Shown: positions 47,075-56,687, numbered from the stretch's first letter. The stretch is DNA of 64,000 nt from Rhizobium acidisoli (GCF_002531755.2 NZ_CP035001.1:558001-622000); one strand, 5' to 3'. A program made the numbers and translations. Notes: generated by a model not told the origin, from the letters alone.

Positions 47075-49152
47075 GACTGTGGCGCAAGATCGCGATCGGG
47101 TCCGCCGCCGGCATCCTTCTTGCCGGCGCGGCCCTTTTCGCGCTCGACGCCGCCGACAAGGCCTTTCCGCCACCACTCGATAAAGCGGATTTGGTCTCCG
47201 CCGAGGTGCTCGATGCCGACGGCCAATTGCTGCGCGCCTTCGCGACCTCGGAAGGCCGCTGGCGGCTGAAGACCACGGTTGCCGACGTCGATCCGCAATT
47301 CCTGCGCATGCTGATCGCCTATGAAGACCAGCGCTTCTACGATCACGGCGGCGTCGACGCCTGGGCGCTCGGGCGCGCGAGCCTGCAATTCATCCGCAAC
47401 GGCCGCATCGTTTCCGGGGCCTCGACGCTGTCGATGCAGGTGGCGCGGCTGATTGAGCCGCGGGCCGGACGTTCGCTTTCGGCAAAACTGCTGCAGCTGG
47501 TGCGTGCCGTGCAGATCGAGCGGCGGCTGTCGAAGGAGCAGATCCTCGACCTCTATCTCACCCATGCGCCCTATGGCGGCAATCTCGAAGGCGTGCGCGC
47601 CGCAAGCCTTGCCTATTTCGGCAAGGAGCCGCGGCGCCTGACGGTCGCCGAGGCCGCCCTGCTCGTCGCCCTGCCGCAATTGCCGGAACGGCGCCGGCCG
47701 GACCGCAATCTCCAGGCGGCGCATGAGGCGCGTAAGCGCGTGCTCGAGCGCGTCGCCGTGGCGGAGGCCGTCGGCGACGGCGAGGCGACGCGGGCTGAGG
47801 TTGTCGCCATCCCGCCGCGGCGCATGCAATTGCCGGCACTGGCCGCCCATGTCGGCGAAGCGGCTCTGCGCAAGGAGCCTTCGGTCCTCAAACACCAGAC
47901 GACCTTGAAGAAGCAGGTGCAGCAGGGGCTGGAGGCGGTCGCCCGGGCGGCGGCGATGAAACTCGGGCCGAAGCTCTCACTCGCCATGGTGATGGCGGAT
48001 GCGCAGACGGGCGCGATCGTCGGCGAGGTCGGCTCGGCCGATTATTTCGACGCCAGCCGCTCCGGCTGGATCGACATGACGCGCGTCAACCGCTCGCCCG
48101 GCTCGACGCTGAAGCCCTTCATCTACGGGCTCGCCTTCGAGCAGGGTCTCGTCTCCCAGGAGACGATCATCGAGGACCGGCCGGCCGATTTCTTCGGTTA
48201 CCGGCCGCGCAATTTCGACATGAGCTATCAGGGCGATGTCACCGTGCGCGAGGCATTGCAGCTGTCGCTGAACGTACCGGCGGTCAAACTGCTCGACGCC
48301 GTCGGGCCGTCGCGGCTACTGGTGCGCTTCCGCCGCGCCGAAGTGCGCCCGGCTTTGCCACCGAACGAAACGCCGGGGCTGGCGATCGGTCTTGGCGGCG
48401 TCGGCATCACTCTGAAGGACCTGGTGCAGCTCTATACGGCGCTCGCCAATCGCGGCCAGCCGGCAAGGCTCGGCGACGGCATCACCGGTGAACCGGGCAA
48501 ACTCGACGGCGAACCGCTTTTGGAGCCGGTGGCGGTCTGGAACGTCGCCGATATTCTCTCCGGCGTCATTCCCCCCGCCGGCGCGCCGCAGCGCGGCATC
48601 GCCTACAAGACCGGCACGAGCTACGGCTATCGCGACGCCTGGTCGGTCGGCTATGACGGGCGTTATGTGCTCGGCGTCTGGGTCGGACGGCCGGATAACA
48701 GCGCCGTGCCTGGTTTGACCGGCTATGGTACCGCCGCCCCCATCCTGTTTGAAGGTTTCGCCAAATCCGGCATCGCCACGACGCCGTTGCCCCGCCCGCC
48801 GGCCGGCGCCGTGCGCATCGCCCAGTCCGAGCTGCCGATCAGCCAGCGGCGGTTTGCGCTGAATGCCAGCGGCCTGCTCGTCGCCTCCGGCCGCGAGCCC
48901 GCGCCCCAAATCGTCTATCCGCCCGAGGGTGCCCATATCGATCTCGGCGCCGACGCAGGCGACCTGTCGCCGCTGATGCTGAAGCTGCAGGGCGGCCGCG
49001 CTCCCTTCCGCTGGCTTGCCAACGGCAAGCCGCTGCCCGATCTCTCGCGCCGGCGCACGCAGCAGTGGCTGCCGGATGGCGGCGGTTACTCGAAACTGAC
49101 CGTTATCGACTCGGCCGGACGCGCCGCAAGCGTGGGCGTTTTCATCGACTAG
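47071..49152 (+). CDS. pbpC: Penicillin-binding protein 1C
   Basis: A 693-aa bifunctional peptidoglycan synthase. After an N-terminal membrane anchor comes the GT51 glycosyltransferase (Glu85 in EDQRFYDHGG; SGASTLSMQVARL), then the transpeptidase with Ser345 in SPGSTLKPF, SLN in LQLSLNVPA and the KTG at K513 (KTGTSYG). A BiPBP-C domain ends the protein. PBP1C pairs with A2M to rebuild the wall after protease or phage attack (known from other bacteria). It starts in an ATGA overlap with the A2M gene. Confidence 0.95.
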   Translation: MRLWRKIAIGSAAGILLAGAALFALDAADKAFPPPLDKADLVSAEVLDADGQLLRAFATSEGRWRLKTTVADVDPQFLRMLIAYEDQRFYDHGGVDAWALGRASLQFIRNGRIVSGASTLSMQVARLIEPRAGRSLSAKLLQLVRAVQIERRLSKEQILDLYLTHAPYGGNLEGVRAASLAYFGKEPRRLTVAEAALLVALPQLPERRRPDRNLQAAHEARKRVLERVAVAEAVGDGEATRAEVVAIPPRRMQLPALAAHVGEAALRKEPSVLKHQTTLKKQVQQGLEAVARAAAMKLGPKLSLAMVMADAQTGAIVGEVGSADYFDASRSGWIDMTRVNRSPGSTLKPFIYGLAFEQGLVSQETIIEDRPADFFGYRPRNFDMSYQGDVTVREALQLSLNVPAVKLLDAVGPSRLLVRFRRAEVRPALPPNETPGLAIGLGGVGITLKDLVQLYTALANRGQPARLGDGITGEPGKLDGEPLLEPVAVWNVADILSGVIPPAGAPQRGIAYKTGTSYGYRDAWSVGYDGRYVLGVWVGRPDNSAVPGLTGYGTAAPILFEGFAKSGIATTPLPRPPAGAVRIAQSELPISQRRFALNASGLLVASGREPAPQIVYPPEGAHIDLGADAGDLSPLMLKLQGGRAPFRWLANGKPLPDLSRRRTQQWLPDGGGYSKLTVIDSAGRAASVGVFID

Positions 49153-49165
49153 CGCATCGTGCTTT

Positions 49166-49185
49166 GCGCGTCTCAAAAGACGCGC
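49166..49185. repeat. Dispersed intergenic hairpin GCGCGTCT/AGACGCGC (copy 2)
   Basis: GCGCGTCT-CAAA-AGACGCGC forms an 8-bp stem followed by GGCGCTGTAA, matching the element at 11733-11748. It lies just after the pbpC stop and immediately before the EcfG promoter of treY, and may also help end pbpC transcription. Confidence 0.5.
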
Positions 49186-49196
49186 GGCGCTGTAAG

Positions 49197-49222
49197 GGAA
49201 CCAAACCCCCGGTACAACCGTT
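49197..49222 (+). promoter_or_regulatory. EcfG-type promoter of treY
   Basis: GGAAC (49197-49201), 17 bp, then CGTT (49219-49222), which fits the general stress consensus. Transcription would start about 30 nt before the treY ATG at 49256. Trehalose synthesis under EcfG control is well known in rhizobia. Confidence 0.72.
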
Positions 49223-49255
49223 GGAAAGGGTCTCCCTCCAACGTCAGACGGCCTC

Positions 49256-51865
49256 ATGACACTTCCGACCGCGACCTATCGGATACAATTCCGCAACGGC
49301 ATGACCTTCGATCGTGCGTGCGGCCTTATTCCCTACCTCAAGACGCTCGGCATCAGCCACCTCTACGCCTCACCGATCTTCACCGCCGTTAACGGCTCGA
49401 CCCACGGCTATGACGTCACCGACGCCAACGACATCGATCCGGCGCTCGGCGGCCGGGCGGGGTTCGAGCGGCTGACGGAAAGCCTCGCTGCGGCCGGCAT
49501 GGGCCTCATCCTCGATATTGTTCCGAACCACATGGCCGCCTCGCCGGAAAACGGCTGGTGGCGCGACGTGCTGGCATTCGGCCAACAGAGCTCATATGCC
49601 GGCCACTTCGACATCGACTGGAGCGAGCCGCTGACCCTGCCGCAGCTCGGCCAGGATTTCGAGGCGGCACTTGCTGCCGGCGAGCTGCGCATTGTGCTCG
49701 ACGAAACGCATGGCAATTTCGCCTTCGCCTATTTCGACACGCTGCTGCCGCTTAACCCCAGCAGTTACGGCGCGATCGCAAACCGGCTCGACGATCCGGT
49801 GGCAACGAGAATGGCGGAGGCTGCGGCCGTAACCTCCGGCGAGGACTTTGCCCGCACCATGCGCGACATCCTCTTCGAAGGCGGAGACCGGGCAATTCTT
49901 CGACAAAAGCTCGACGAGATCTCGGCCGATCGCGACTTCGTCAAAAGCCTGCATGAGGCACAGCACTGGCGGCTCACCCATTGGAAGGAAGCGGCGCGGC
50001 ATCTGAGCTATCGCCGTTTTTTCGAGGTCACCGGGCTTGTGGGAACCCGCGTCGAAAATCCCTCCGTGTTCGAGGACATGCACCGGCTGACGATCGAGCT
50101 AGTGCGCCATGGCAAGGTCCAGGGCCTGCGCATCGACCATGTCGACGGGCTCGCCGAACCCAAGGCCTATCTCGACCGGCTGAGGGACGCGGTTGGGCCA
50201 GACACCTATATCGTCGTGGAAAAGATCCTCGGGGCCGGCGAAGCGCTGCCGGAGAGCTGGCCGGTCTCGGGCACCACGGGATATGAATTCATCGCTGCAC
50301 TCAGCGAACTCTTCGTCGATGGCAGCGGCCTGCGCCGCTTGGACGATGCCTATCGTAGCCTCGCCGGCGAGACCGGCGATCTCGAGGAAGGCCGGCGGCT
50401 TGCCAAGCGGCTTATGGTCGAGCGCAACTTCGCCGGCGAGACCGGCAGACTGGCAACGATCGCCGCAGGGATCTTTCCCGAGATCAATACAGACGAGATC
50501 GCGACGGCGCTGACCGAGCTGCTGATCGCCTTCCCGGTCTACCGCACCTATGGCGACGGCGGTCCGCTCGCCTGGCAGGATTCAGCCGTCCTTGCTGCAA
50601 CCGCATCGCAGGTCATGGGCCGACTCGATGATCGGCGTGCCCTCGATCATGTGCTGCGGCTTCTCGAAGGCAAGGTCGACGGGGATGCCGCCCATGAGTT
50701 CCGCATCCGCTTTCAGCAATTGAGCGGGCCGGTGATGGCGAAAGCGACTGAGGATACGCTGTTCTACCGCTACAACAGGCTGCTTGCCGCAAACGAAGTC
50801 GGCGGTGAACCCGGCAAGGCGCCCGATGGCCCGGAGGGTTTTCATCGCCGCATGGCCGAGCGGGCACGGCTGCAGCCGGACGGGCTGTCGGCAAGTGCCA
50901 CCCATGACACCAAACGCGGCGAGGATGCGCGCGCCAGGCTCTATGCGCTGAGCGAAGGGGCGGATGTTTTCGCGCAGGCGGTGGCGCGCTGGCGTGAGAT
51001 GAACCGGCCATGGCTGACGGAGCTGCCGGAGGGCGCAGCACCAGAGCCGAATGTCGAATGGATGCTCTATCAGGCGCTGGCCGGCATCTGGCCGGAAGAT
51101 TTCGACCGAGGGCGAACGGAAGAACTTCACGAGCGCTTCACCGATTACGCGGTCAAAGCGGTGCGCGAGGCGAAGCTCCACACCGGCTGGATCGAACAGG
51201 ATGCCGCCTATGAAGACGCGGTGAGGGCCTATGCGGCGGCGCTGGTTTCACCCGAGAATGACGCCTTCCTCGAGGATTTCGAAAGGGTGCTGCAGCCCTT
51301 CATCGCCGCCGGTTACCTCAACAGCCTGTCGCAGACGCTCCTCAAGTTGACGGCGCCCGGCATTCCCGACATCTACCAGGGCTCCGAGGGTTTCGATTTC
51401 AGCCTCGTCGATCCCGACAATCGCCGGCCGGCCGATCACGAACGGCTCACCGCCTGGCTCGCGGAAGCCGGGCCGATCGCCAAGCTTCAGGCGGCCGCGT
51501 TGAAGCAGCGCATCGTCGCGATCGGCCTGCAGCTGCGCCAACGGCAGCCGGGGCTCTTTGCCAAAGGCGACTATCTGCCGCTGAAGGTGACGGGCAGCCG
51601 GCGCGAGCATGTGCTGGCGTTTGCTCGGGTGCACAAAGACAATTTCGCGATCGTCGCCGCACCCCGGCTGATGTTCGGCTGGCTCGACCCTGGCGTGCTC
51701 TTTGCCGGCCCGGAATTCTGGGAGGATACGGCGATCGCCGTCCCCTCCCCTCTCCATGGGCTGAAGGCGGATCTGGTGACCGGCAAGACGATCGAACCCG
51801 GCGGCAGCATTGCTGTCGCCGCCCTGCTCGGCAGCCAGCCGGTCGGGCTGATCAGCCCGATCTGA
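49256..51865 (+). CDS. treY: Maltooligosyl trehalose synthase
   Basis: An 869-aa GH13 enzyme that converts the reducing-end glucose of glycogen-derived maltodextrins to a trehalosyl end. It shows TYRIQFRNGMTFDRA, LYASPIF, HGYDVTDAND, then the nucleophile Asp in LRIDHVDGL (near 294) and the acid Glu in VVEKILG (near 322). TreZ would then release trehalose, but no treZ or treX lies in this window. The upstream EcfG promoter marks it as stress-induced. Length matches the family (about 700-870 aa). Confidence 0.93.
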   Translation: MTLPTATYRIQFRNGMTFDRACGLIPYLKTLGISHLYASPIFTAVNGSTHGYDVTDANDIDPALGGRAGFERLTESLAAAGMGLILDIVPNHMAASPENGWWRDVLAFGQQSSYAGHFDIDWSEPLTLPQLGQDFEAALAAGELRIVLDETHGNFAFAYFDTLLPLNPSSYGAIANRLDDPVATRMAEAAAVTSGEDFARTMRDILFEGGDRAILRQKLDEISADRDFVKSLHEAQHWRLTHWKEAARHLSYRRFFEVTGLVGTRVENPSVFEDMHRLTIELVRHGKVQGLRIDHVDGLAEPKAYLDRLRDAVGPDTYIVVEKILGAGEALPESWPVSGTTGYEFIAALSELFVDGSGLRRLDDAYRSLAGETGDLEEGRRLAKRLMVERNFAGETGRLATIAAGIFPEINTDEIATALTELLIAFPVYRTYGDGGPLAWQDSAVLAATASQVMGRLDDRRALDHVLRLLEGKVDGDAAHEFRIRFQQLSGPVMAKATEDTLFYRYNRLLAANEVGGEPGKAPDGPEGFHRRMAERARLQPDGLSASATHDTKRGEDARARLYALSEGADVFAQAVARWREMNRPWLTELPEGAAPEPNVEWMLYQALAGIWPEDFDRGRTEELHERFTDYAVKAVREAKLHTGWIEQDAAYEDAVRAYAAALVSPENDAFLEDFERVLQPFIAAGYLNSLSQTLLKLTAPGIPDIYQGSEGFDFSLVDPDNRRPADHERLTAWLAEAGPIAKLQAAALKQRIVAIGLQLRQRQPGLFAKGDYLPLKVTGSRREHVLAFARVHKDNFAIVAAPRLMFGWLDPGVLFAGPEFWEDTAIAVPSPLHGLKADLVTGKTIEPGGSIAVAALLGSQPVGLISPI

Positions 51866-51919
51866 GGATCGGGCGAGAGAGCGGCGGCTTCAAAAAATCG
51901 GCCTTGTCAAAATTAGCGC

Positions 51920-51950
51920 TTGACCTTCCAGTTGCTGGAAGGTGGATAAG
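51920..51950 (+). promoter_or_regulatory. CueR/HmrR-type copper promoter of the P-type ATPase
   Basis: ACCTTCC-AGTTGCT-GGAAGGT at 51923-51943 is a perfect palindrome lying between TTGACC (-35) and GATAAG (-10), with about 19 bp spacing. This elongated spacer with an internal dyad is the MerR-family activation pattern. The cognate regulator is the gene at 54515. Confidence 0.8.
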
Positions 51951-51985
51951 CCTCTCCAACTGCCCCCAGGGCATAGGAGATAGTC

Positions 51986-54511
51986 ATGAATATCAAACAC
52001 GACCACGATCACCATCACGGCCACATCAATAGCGACGATCACAGCTGTTGCGGGCATGGCCGGGAAAAGACTGCCGGCGTCATAACCCGTGATCCGGTCT
52101 GCGGCATGACCGCTGATCCGGAGGCCGGCAAGCCTTCGCTCGATCATGACGGCCGCCTTTATCATTTCTGCTCGGAAGGCTGCCGGACGAAGTTTGCGGC
52201 CGCCCCGCAGGATTACCTGACGGCAAAGGATCCCGTCTGCGGCATGACCGTCGATCGCTCGACGGCGAAACATTTTCTAAAAGTCGAGGGCGAGAAATTC
52301 TATTTCTGCTCGGCCGCTTGCCAGACAAAATTCGAAGCCGATCCCTCGGCCTATCGCGACGGCAACCGCCCGGCGGCAAAGCCGGCGCCGAAGGGCACGC
52401 TCTATACCTGCCCGATGCATCCGGAAGTCGTCAGCGACCGGCCTGGCGACTGCCCGAAATGCGGCATGGCGCTGGAGCCGATGGGCATTCCGCCTGATGA
52501 CGAAGGCCCGAACCCGGAACTTGTCGACTTCACCAGACGGCTTTGGGTCAGCGCCATCCTGGCTCTGCCGCTACTCGCCCTCGGCATGGGACCGATGCTC
52601 GGCCTGCCTCTCCGGGAGATGATCGGCGAGCCGCAGGCGACCTATCTCGAACTGCTGCTGGCAACGCCGGTGGTGCTGTGGGCGGCCCTGCCCTTCTTCC
52701 GCCGCGCCTGGGCATCTGTCGTCAACCGCAGCCCGAATATGTGGACGCTGATCGGTCTCGGCGTCGGCACCGCCTATGTCTACAGCCTCGTCGCCACGCT
52801 TGCGCCCGGCATTTTCCCGATGAGTTTCCGCGGTCACGGCGCGGCCGTTCCCGTCTATTTCGAGGCGGCCGCCGTCATCGTCGCCCTCGTTTTCGTCGGC
52901 CAGGTGCTGGAATTGAAGGCACGCGAGCGCACCGGTTCGGCGATCCGCGCTCTGCTCGATCTCGCGCCGAAGACGGCGCGCCGCATTGGTGCCGATGGCA
53001 GCGAGAGTGACGTGCCGGTGGACGAGATTGAGGCCGGCGACCGGCTGCGGGTGCGCCCGGGCGAACGTGTGCCGGTGGATGGCTCCGTTCTCGAGGGCCA
53101 GTCGACCGTCGATGAATCGATGATTACAGGCGAGCCTCTGCCTCTGGAGAAGTCAAAAGGCGACGGACTGACCGGCGGCACGATCAACAAGAACGGTTCG
53201 CTCGTCATGTCGGCCGAGAAGGTCGGCGCCGACACGGTGCTGTCGCGCATCGTCGACATGGTCGCCAAGGCGCAGCGCTCACGGGCGCCGATCCAGGGGG
53301 CGGTCGACCGGGTGTCGGCTTTCTTCGTGCCGGCCGTCGTCGCCGCGGCCATCCTTGCCTTCATCGTCTGGGCAGCGGTCGGCCCGGAGCCGAGCCTTGC
53401 CAACGCGCTGCTGGCCGCCGTCGCCGTTCTGATCATCGCCTGCCCCTGCGCACTCGGTCTTGCCACACCGATGTCGATCATGATCGCGACGGGGCGCGGC
53501 GCTGGAGAAGGTGTGCTGATCAAGGACGCCGAAGCGCTGGAACGTTTCTCCAAGGTCGATACGCTGATCGTCGACAAAACAGGCACGCTGACCGAGGGAA
53601 AGCCGAAGCTTACCGACATCGTCGCCTTCGATGGAACCGACGAAAACCGGTTGCTGTCTCTGGCCGCCAGCCTGGAGCGCGGCTCAGAACATCCGCTCGC
53701 CGAGGCAATCGTTTCCGGCGCCGAGGCGCGCGGCATCGCCTTCGTCGAGGTCACCGGCTTCGAGGCGAAGACCGGAAAGGGTGTTCAGGGCCTTGCCGGC
53801 GACACGATGGTGGCGCTCGGCAATGCGGCGATGCTCGCCGATCTCGGCATCGATTCTTCGGCGCTTGCCGAGAAGACCGAAGCCCTGCGCGGCGACGGCA
53901 AGACGGTGATGTTCGTGGTGGTCGACAGCGCGCTTGCCGGCCTCGTCGCCGTTGCCGACCGGATCAAGCCGACGACGGAAGCCGCCATCAAGGCGCTGCA
54001 CGACAGCGGCCTGAAGATCATCATGGCGACCGGCGACAATGAGCGCACGGCACGGGCCGTGGCAAAAAGCCTGGGGATCGACGAGGTCCGCGCCGACATG
54101 CTACCGGAGGGCAAGAGCGCGCTGATCGACGAACTGCGCGCCAAGGGCGCCGTCATCGCCATGGCCGGAGACGGCGTCAACGACGCGCCGGCGCTCGCTG
54201 CTGCCGATGTCGGCATCGCCATGGGCACCGGCGCCGATGTGGCGATGGAGAGCGCCGGGATTACCCTGGTGAAGGGCGATCTCACCGGCATCGTCAGGGC
54301 GCGCCGGCTGGCGGAGGCGACGATGCGCAACATCCGCCAGAATCTCGGCTTCGCCTTCGGCTACAACGCACTCGGCGTGCCGGTCGCAGCCGGCGTGCTC
54401 TATCCGATCTTCGGGCTGCTGCTGTCGCCGATGATCGCGGCGGCGGCGATGAGCCTCTCATCCGTCTCGGTGATTTCAAATGCGCTGAGACTGCGCTTTG
54501 CAAAATTATAG
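51986..54511 (+). CDS. copA: Copper-exporting P1B-type ATPase with YHS and heavy-metal domains
   Basis: An 841-aa copper pump. The N-terminus is His-rich ([10 protein letters not shown]) followed by two YHS modules (DPVCGMT at about 35 and 80) and a heavy-metal binding segment ([24 protein letters not shown]). Membrane helices carry the CPC motif (Cys486, Cys488) and the phosphorylated Asp530 in DKTGT; TGE and GDGVNDAP are also present. No CxxC HMA domain is seen. It exports Cu(I) to the periplasm. A CueR-type promoter and regulator flank it. Confidence 0.94.
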   Translation: MNIKHDHDHHHGHINSDDHSCCGHGREKTAGVITRDPVCGMTADPEAGKPSLDHDGRLYHFCSEGCRTKFAAAPQDYLTAKDPVCGMTVDRSTAKHFLKVEGEKFYFCSAACQTKFEADPSAYRDGNRPAAKPAPKGTLYTCPMHPEVVSDRPGDCPKCGMALEPMGIPPDDEGPNPELVDFTRRLWVSAILALPLLALGMGPMLGLPLREMIGEPQATYLELLLATPVVLWAALPFFRRAWASVVNRSPNMWTLIGLGVGTAYVYSLVATLAPGIFPMSFRGHGAAVPVYFEAAAVIVALVFVGQVLELKARERTGSAIRALLDLAPKTARRIGADGSESDVPVDEIEAGDRLRVRPGERVPVDGSVLEGQSTVDESMITGEPLPLEKSKGDGLTGGTINKNGSLVMSAEKVGADTVLSRIVDMVAKAQRSRAPIQGAVDRVSAFFVPAVVAAAILAFIVWAAVGPEPSLANALLAAVAVLIIACPCALGLATPMSIMIATGRGAGEGVLIKDAEALERFSKVDTLIVDKTGTLTEGKPKLTDIVAFDGTDENRLLSLAASLERGSEHPLAEAIVSGAEARGIAFVEVTGFEAKTGKGVQGLAGDTMVALGNAAMLADLGIDSSALAEKTEALRGDGKTVMFVVVDSALAGLVAVADRIKPTTEAAIKALHDSGLKIIMATGDNERTARAVAKSLGIDEVRADMLPEGKSALIDELRAKGAVIAMAGDGVNDAPALAAADVGIAMGTGADVAMESAGITLVKGDLTGIVRARRLAEATMRNIRQNLGFAFGYNALGVPVAAGVLYPIFGLLLSPMIAAAAMSLSSVSVISNALRLRFAKL

Positions 54512-54514
54512 GAG

Positions 54515-54910
54515 ATGGCGATGAATATCGGCGAAGCATCGGAACGCTCAGGCCTGCCGTCAAAGACCATCCGCTATTACGAGGATATCGGCCTGATCCG
54601 CCCCGAAAGGGGCGGAAACGGCTACCGCGACTATGCCGCGACCGACGTTCACAAGCTGCGCTTCCTGCAGCGCTCGCGCGGTCTCGGCTTTTCCGTCGAG
54701 GAATGCCGGCAGTTGCTGGCACTCTACGAGGACAAAAGCCGGGCAAGCGCCGACGTCAAGGATATCGCCGAGACCAAACTTGCCGAGATCGACCGCAAAA
54801 TCCGCGAGCTCTCGGAACTGCGGCGCACGCTGGAGCATCTCGTGCATGCCTGCCACGGCAATGACAGGCCAGACTGTCCGATCCTCGAAGGACTTTCGGA
54901 CGGCGGTTGA
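54515..54910 (+). CDS. cueR: MerR-family copper-responsive regulator (CueR/HmrR type)
   Basis: A 131-aa MerR regulator: HTH NIGEASERSGLPSKTIRYYEDIGLI, the coiled dimerisation helix, and a Cu(I)-binding loop with two Cys (ACHGNDRPDCPILEGL, spaced 8 residues). This spacing matches CueR and HmrR, which activate a copper ATPase. It starts 3 bp after the ATPase stop with a GGAG site, so the pump and its regulator are coexpressed. Its target is the palindrome at 51923-51943. Confidence 0.92.
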   Translation: MAMNIGEASERSGLPSKTIRYYEDIGLIRPERGGNGYRDYAATDVHKLRFLQRSRGLGFSVEECRQLLALYEDKSRASADVKDIAETKLAEIDRKIRELSELRRTLEHLVHACHGNDRPDCPILEGLSDGG

Positions 54911-54938
54911 CCATGTCGGGAGACGCAGACGGCGCTGT

Positions 54939-55220
54939 TCAGGAAAGCTGCGGCATGTTCTGATTGGCGGCCAGCGCGGATGGAGTTCGCTCTCCCTCGC
55001 CGTCATCCAGCCGATGTTTGATCGCAAGCGCGTAGATCACGTCGAGGATATTGCGGTCTCGCAGATGAGGATCAATCAGGGCGAGAAGCGAGGCCCGGAC
55101 GATTTTCTTGCTGGTGGCGTTTGGACAACGCGCTTTGACAAAATCATAGAGCGCCTGATCCGTCAGCCCTTCCATGGCGCCGTCTACGAGAGCTTCGTAG
55201 ACCCGCTTCTTATCTTTCAT
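54939..55220 (-). CDS. Small uncharacterised gene, conserved-looking
   Basis: A 93-aa protein, starting MKDKKRVYEALVDGAMEGLTDQALYDFVKARCPNATSK and enriched in helices, with no membrane segment or signal. GAGGGG lies 8 nt before the ATG, and the composition differs from neighbouring shadow frames, so it looks like a real gene. It stands tail to tail with cueR and head to head with the ECF sigma gene. I do not recognise the family. Confidence 0.55.
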   Translation of the reverse strand: MKDKKRVYEALVDGAMEGLTDQALYDFVKARCPNATSKKIVRASLLALIDPHLRDRNILDVIYALAIKHRLDDGEGERTPSALAANQNMPQLS

Positions 55221-55338
55221 TCTTTATTTTCCCCTCAAATCAGCGGCGTCATGATCTGTCATGTAGTTGTCATAAACAATCGCGGATTTGAGGCGCGGCG
55301 ACGGCATCTTCGACCCTCATGATTTTTTAGCCGCGCCG

Positions 55339-55366
55339 GGAATAAAATCGGCCGCGCTTGCGTATA
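55339..55366 (+). promoter_or_regulatory. Candidate self-regulated ECF promoter (leaderless)
   Basis: GGAATAA at 55339-55345 and CGTATA at 55361-55366 are spaced as for an ECF -35/-10 pair. The -10 lies only 7 bases before the ATG at 55374, so transcription would start at or next to the start codon and give a leaderless message. No ribosome site is present there, which fits. Confidence 0.45.
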
Positions 55367-55373
55367 CTCAATC

Positions 55374-55913
55374 ATGGAACGCAAAGAACGCCCCTTCGAC
55401 GTCATCGGACAGCTTGCAGCGTTGAGGCGCTATGCTCGCTCGCTGGTGCGCAATTCGGACGAGGCGGAGGATCTGGTGCATGATGCGCTGGTGCGTGCGC
55501 TCGAGAAAAAAAAGAGCTTCCGCAGCGGCGGCAATCTGCGCACCTGGCTGCTCTCCATCTTGCACAATGCTCATATCGACCGTCTGCGCCAGAACCGGTC
55601 GCTGGCGCGCCGTCACGACGAGGCGGCGGTCGAGGCCGAGCAGTCGCTACCGGCCGGCCAAGAACATGCCGTGCGCCTGCAGCAGGTGCGCGACGCCTTT
55701 TTCGACCTGCCGGAGGAACAGCGCGAGGCGCTGCATCTCGTGGCGATCGAAGACCTTTCCTACCAGGAAGCCGCCAATGCGCTCGGCATTCCGATAGGCA
55801 CGCTGATGTCGCGCATCTCCCGCGCCCGCGCGCAATTGCGCGCATTCGAGGAGAAGACGCCGCGCAAGTCGCATCTGAGACTGATCGGAGGAGACGGCAA
55901 TGAAAGCAATTGA
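55374..55913 (+). CDS. ECF-type RNA polymerase sigma factor
   Basis: A 179-aa ECF sigma factor. Region 2 is LRRYARSLVRNSDEAEDLVHDALVRAL and region 4 is LPEEQREALHLVAIEDLSYQEAANALGIPIGTLMSRISRARAQL. A short linker without an extra C-terminal domain indicates the basic ECF layout. It is cotranscribed with an anti-sigma gene, overlapping by 14 nt. It is not EcfG, because it has its own different putative promoter (GGAATAA/CGTATA). Confidence 0.9.
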   Translation: MERKERPFDVIGQLAALRRYARSLVRNSDEAEDLVHDALVRALEKKKSFRSGGNLRTWLLSILHNAHIDRLRQNRSLARRHDEAAVEAEQSLPAGQEHAVRLQQVRDAFFDLPEEQREALHLVAIEDLSYQEAANALGIPIGTLMSRISRARAQLRAFEEKTPRKSHLRLIGGDGNESN

Positions 55914-56667
55914 TCCGATCCTCGATGCCGATCTCGACGCCTATGTCGATGGCGAACTCGATGTCGCCCGCCGCATCCAGGTGGAATCCTATCTCTCCGA
56001 CCATCCGGCGATTGCCGCCAAGGTCATGGCCGACCTCAGCGTCAAGGGCGAGCTGCGCCTGGCGCTGGCCGGAGAAAGCGCCTTCGGCCGCCCGGAGACG
56101 CGCGATGCGGCCCGCCGGCTGGAACGTGGGCTTTCCTATGGTCGCATCTTCCATTCCATGCAGCGCATTGCCGCCGTCGGCATTCTGGTGACCGCCGGCT
56201 GGGTGGCGCATAATTCCTTCGGCGCTTTCTCGGCAACCGAGGTTTCGGCATCGGTGCCGGCACCCGCCTATGTCGAGGATGCCGTCCGCGCCTTTCAGAC
56301 TGCGGCCCTGCGCCAATCGATGCCCCCGCAGACGCCGGCTACCTACAGCGCCGATGATATCCGCGCCGCTACCGCCATCGTGATGCCGGAACTGCCGAAG
56401 GACTGGAAGGTCGCCGACGTACAGATCTTCCCATCCGAATTCGGCCCGAGCGTCGAGATGGCGATCGAGCAATCGGATGGAAAGCGGCTATCGCTTTTCG
56501 CCGTCCGCCCGGGCGCCTTCGAGGTCAAGCCGGTCAGCCATCTCGCACTTGAGAAGGCCGAAGCCGCCTATTGGCAGATCGGCGAGGTCGCCTATGCGCT
56601 GATCGCCGACGAAAGCGGTCTCAATCTCGATCAGGCGGCCGAACGGCTCGCCCGTTCTCTCTATTAG
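55900..56667 (+). CDS. Membrane anti-sigma factor
   Basis: A 255-aa protein. The first 40 residues (DLDAYVDGELDVARRIQVESYLSDHPAIAAKV) match the anti-sigma N-domain of the ECF class but without the zinc-binding Cys/His. A single membrane helix near 88-105 (IAAVGILVTAGWVAHNSFGAF) is followed by a periplasmic region of about 150 residues that may sense envelope state. It overlaps the sigma gene by 14 nt, and a Bax-inhibitor gene follows 20 bp later. Confidence 0.85.
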   Translation: MKAIDPILDADLDAYVDGELDVARRIQVESYLSDHPAIAAKVMADLSVKGELRLALAGESAFGRPETRDAARRLERGLSYGRIFHSMQRIAAVGILVTAGWVAHNSFGAFSATEVSASVPAPAYVEDAVRAFQTAALRQSMPPQTPATYSADDIRAATAIVMPELPKDWKVADVQIFPSEFGPSVEMAIEQSDGKRLSLFAVRPGAFEVKPVSHLALEKAEAAYWQIGEVAYALIADESGLNLDQAAERLARSLY

Positions 56668-56687
56668 TTCAAACCGAGGAGATCAGC

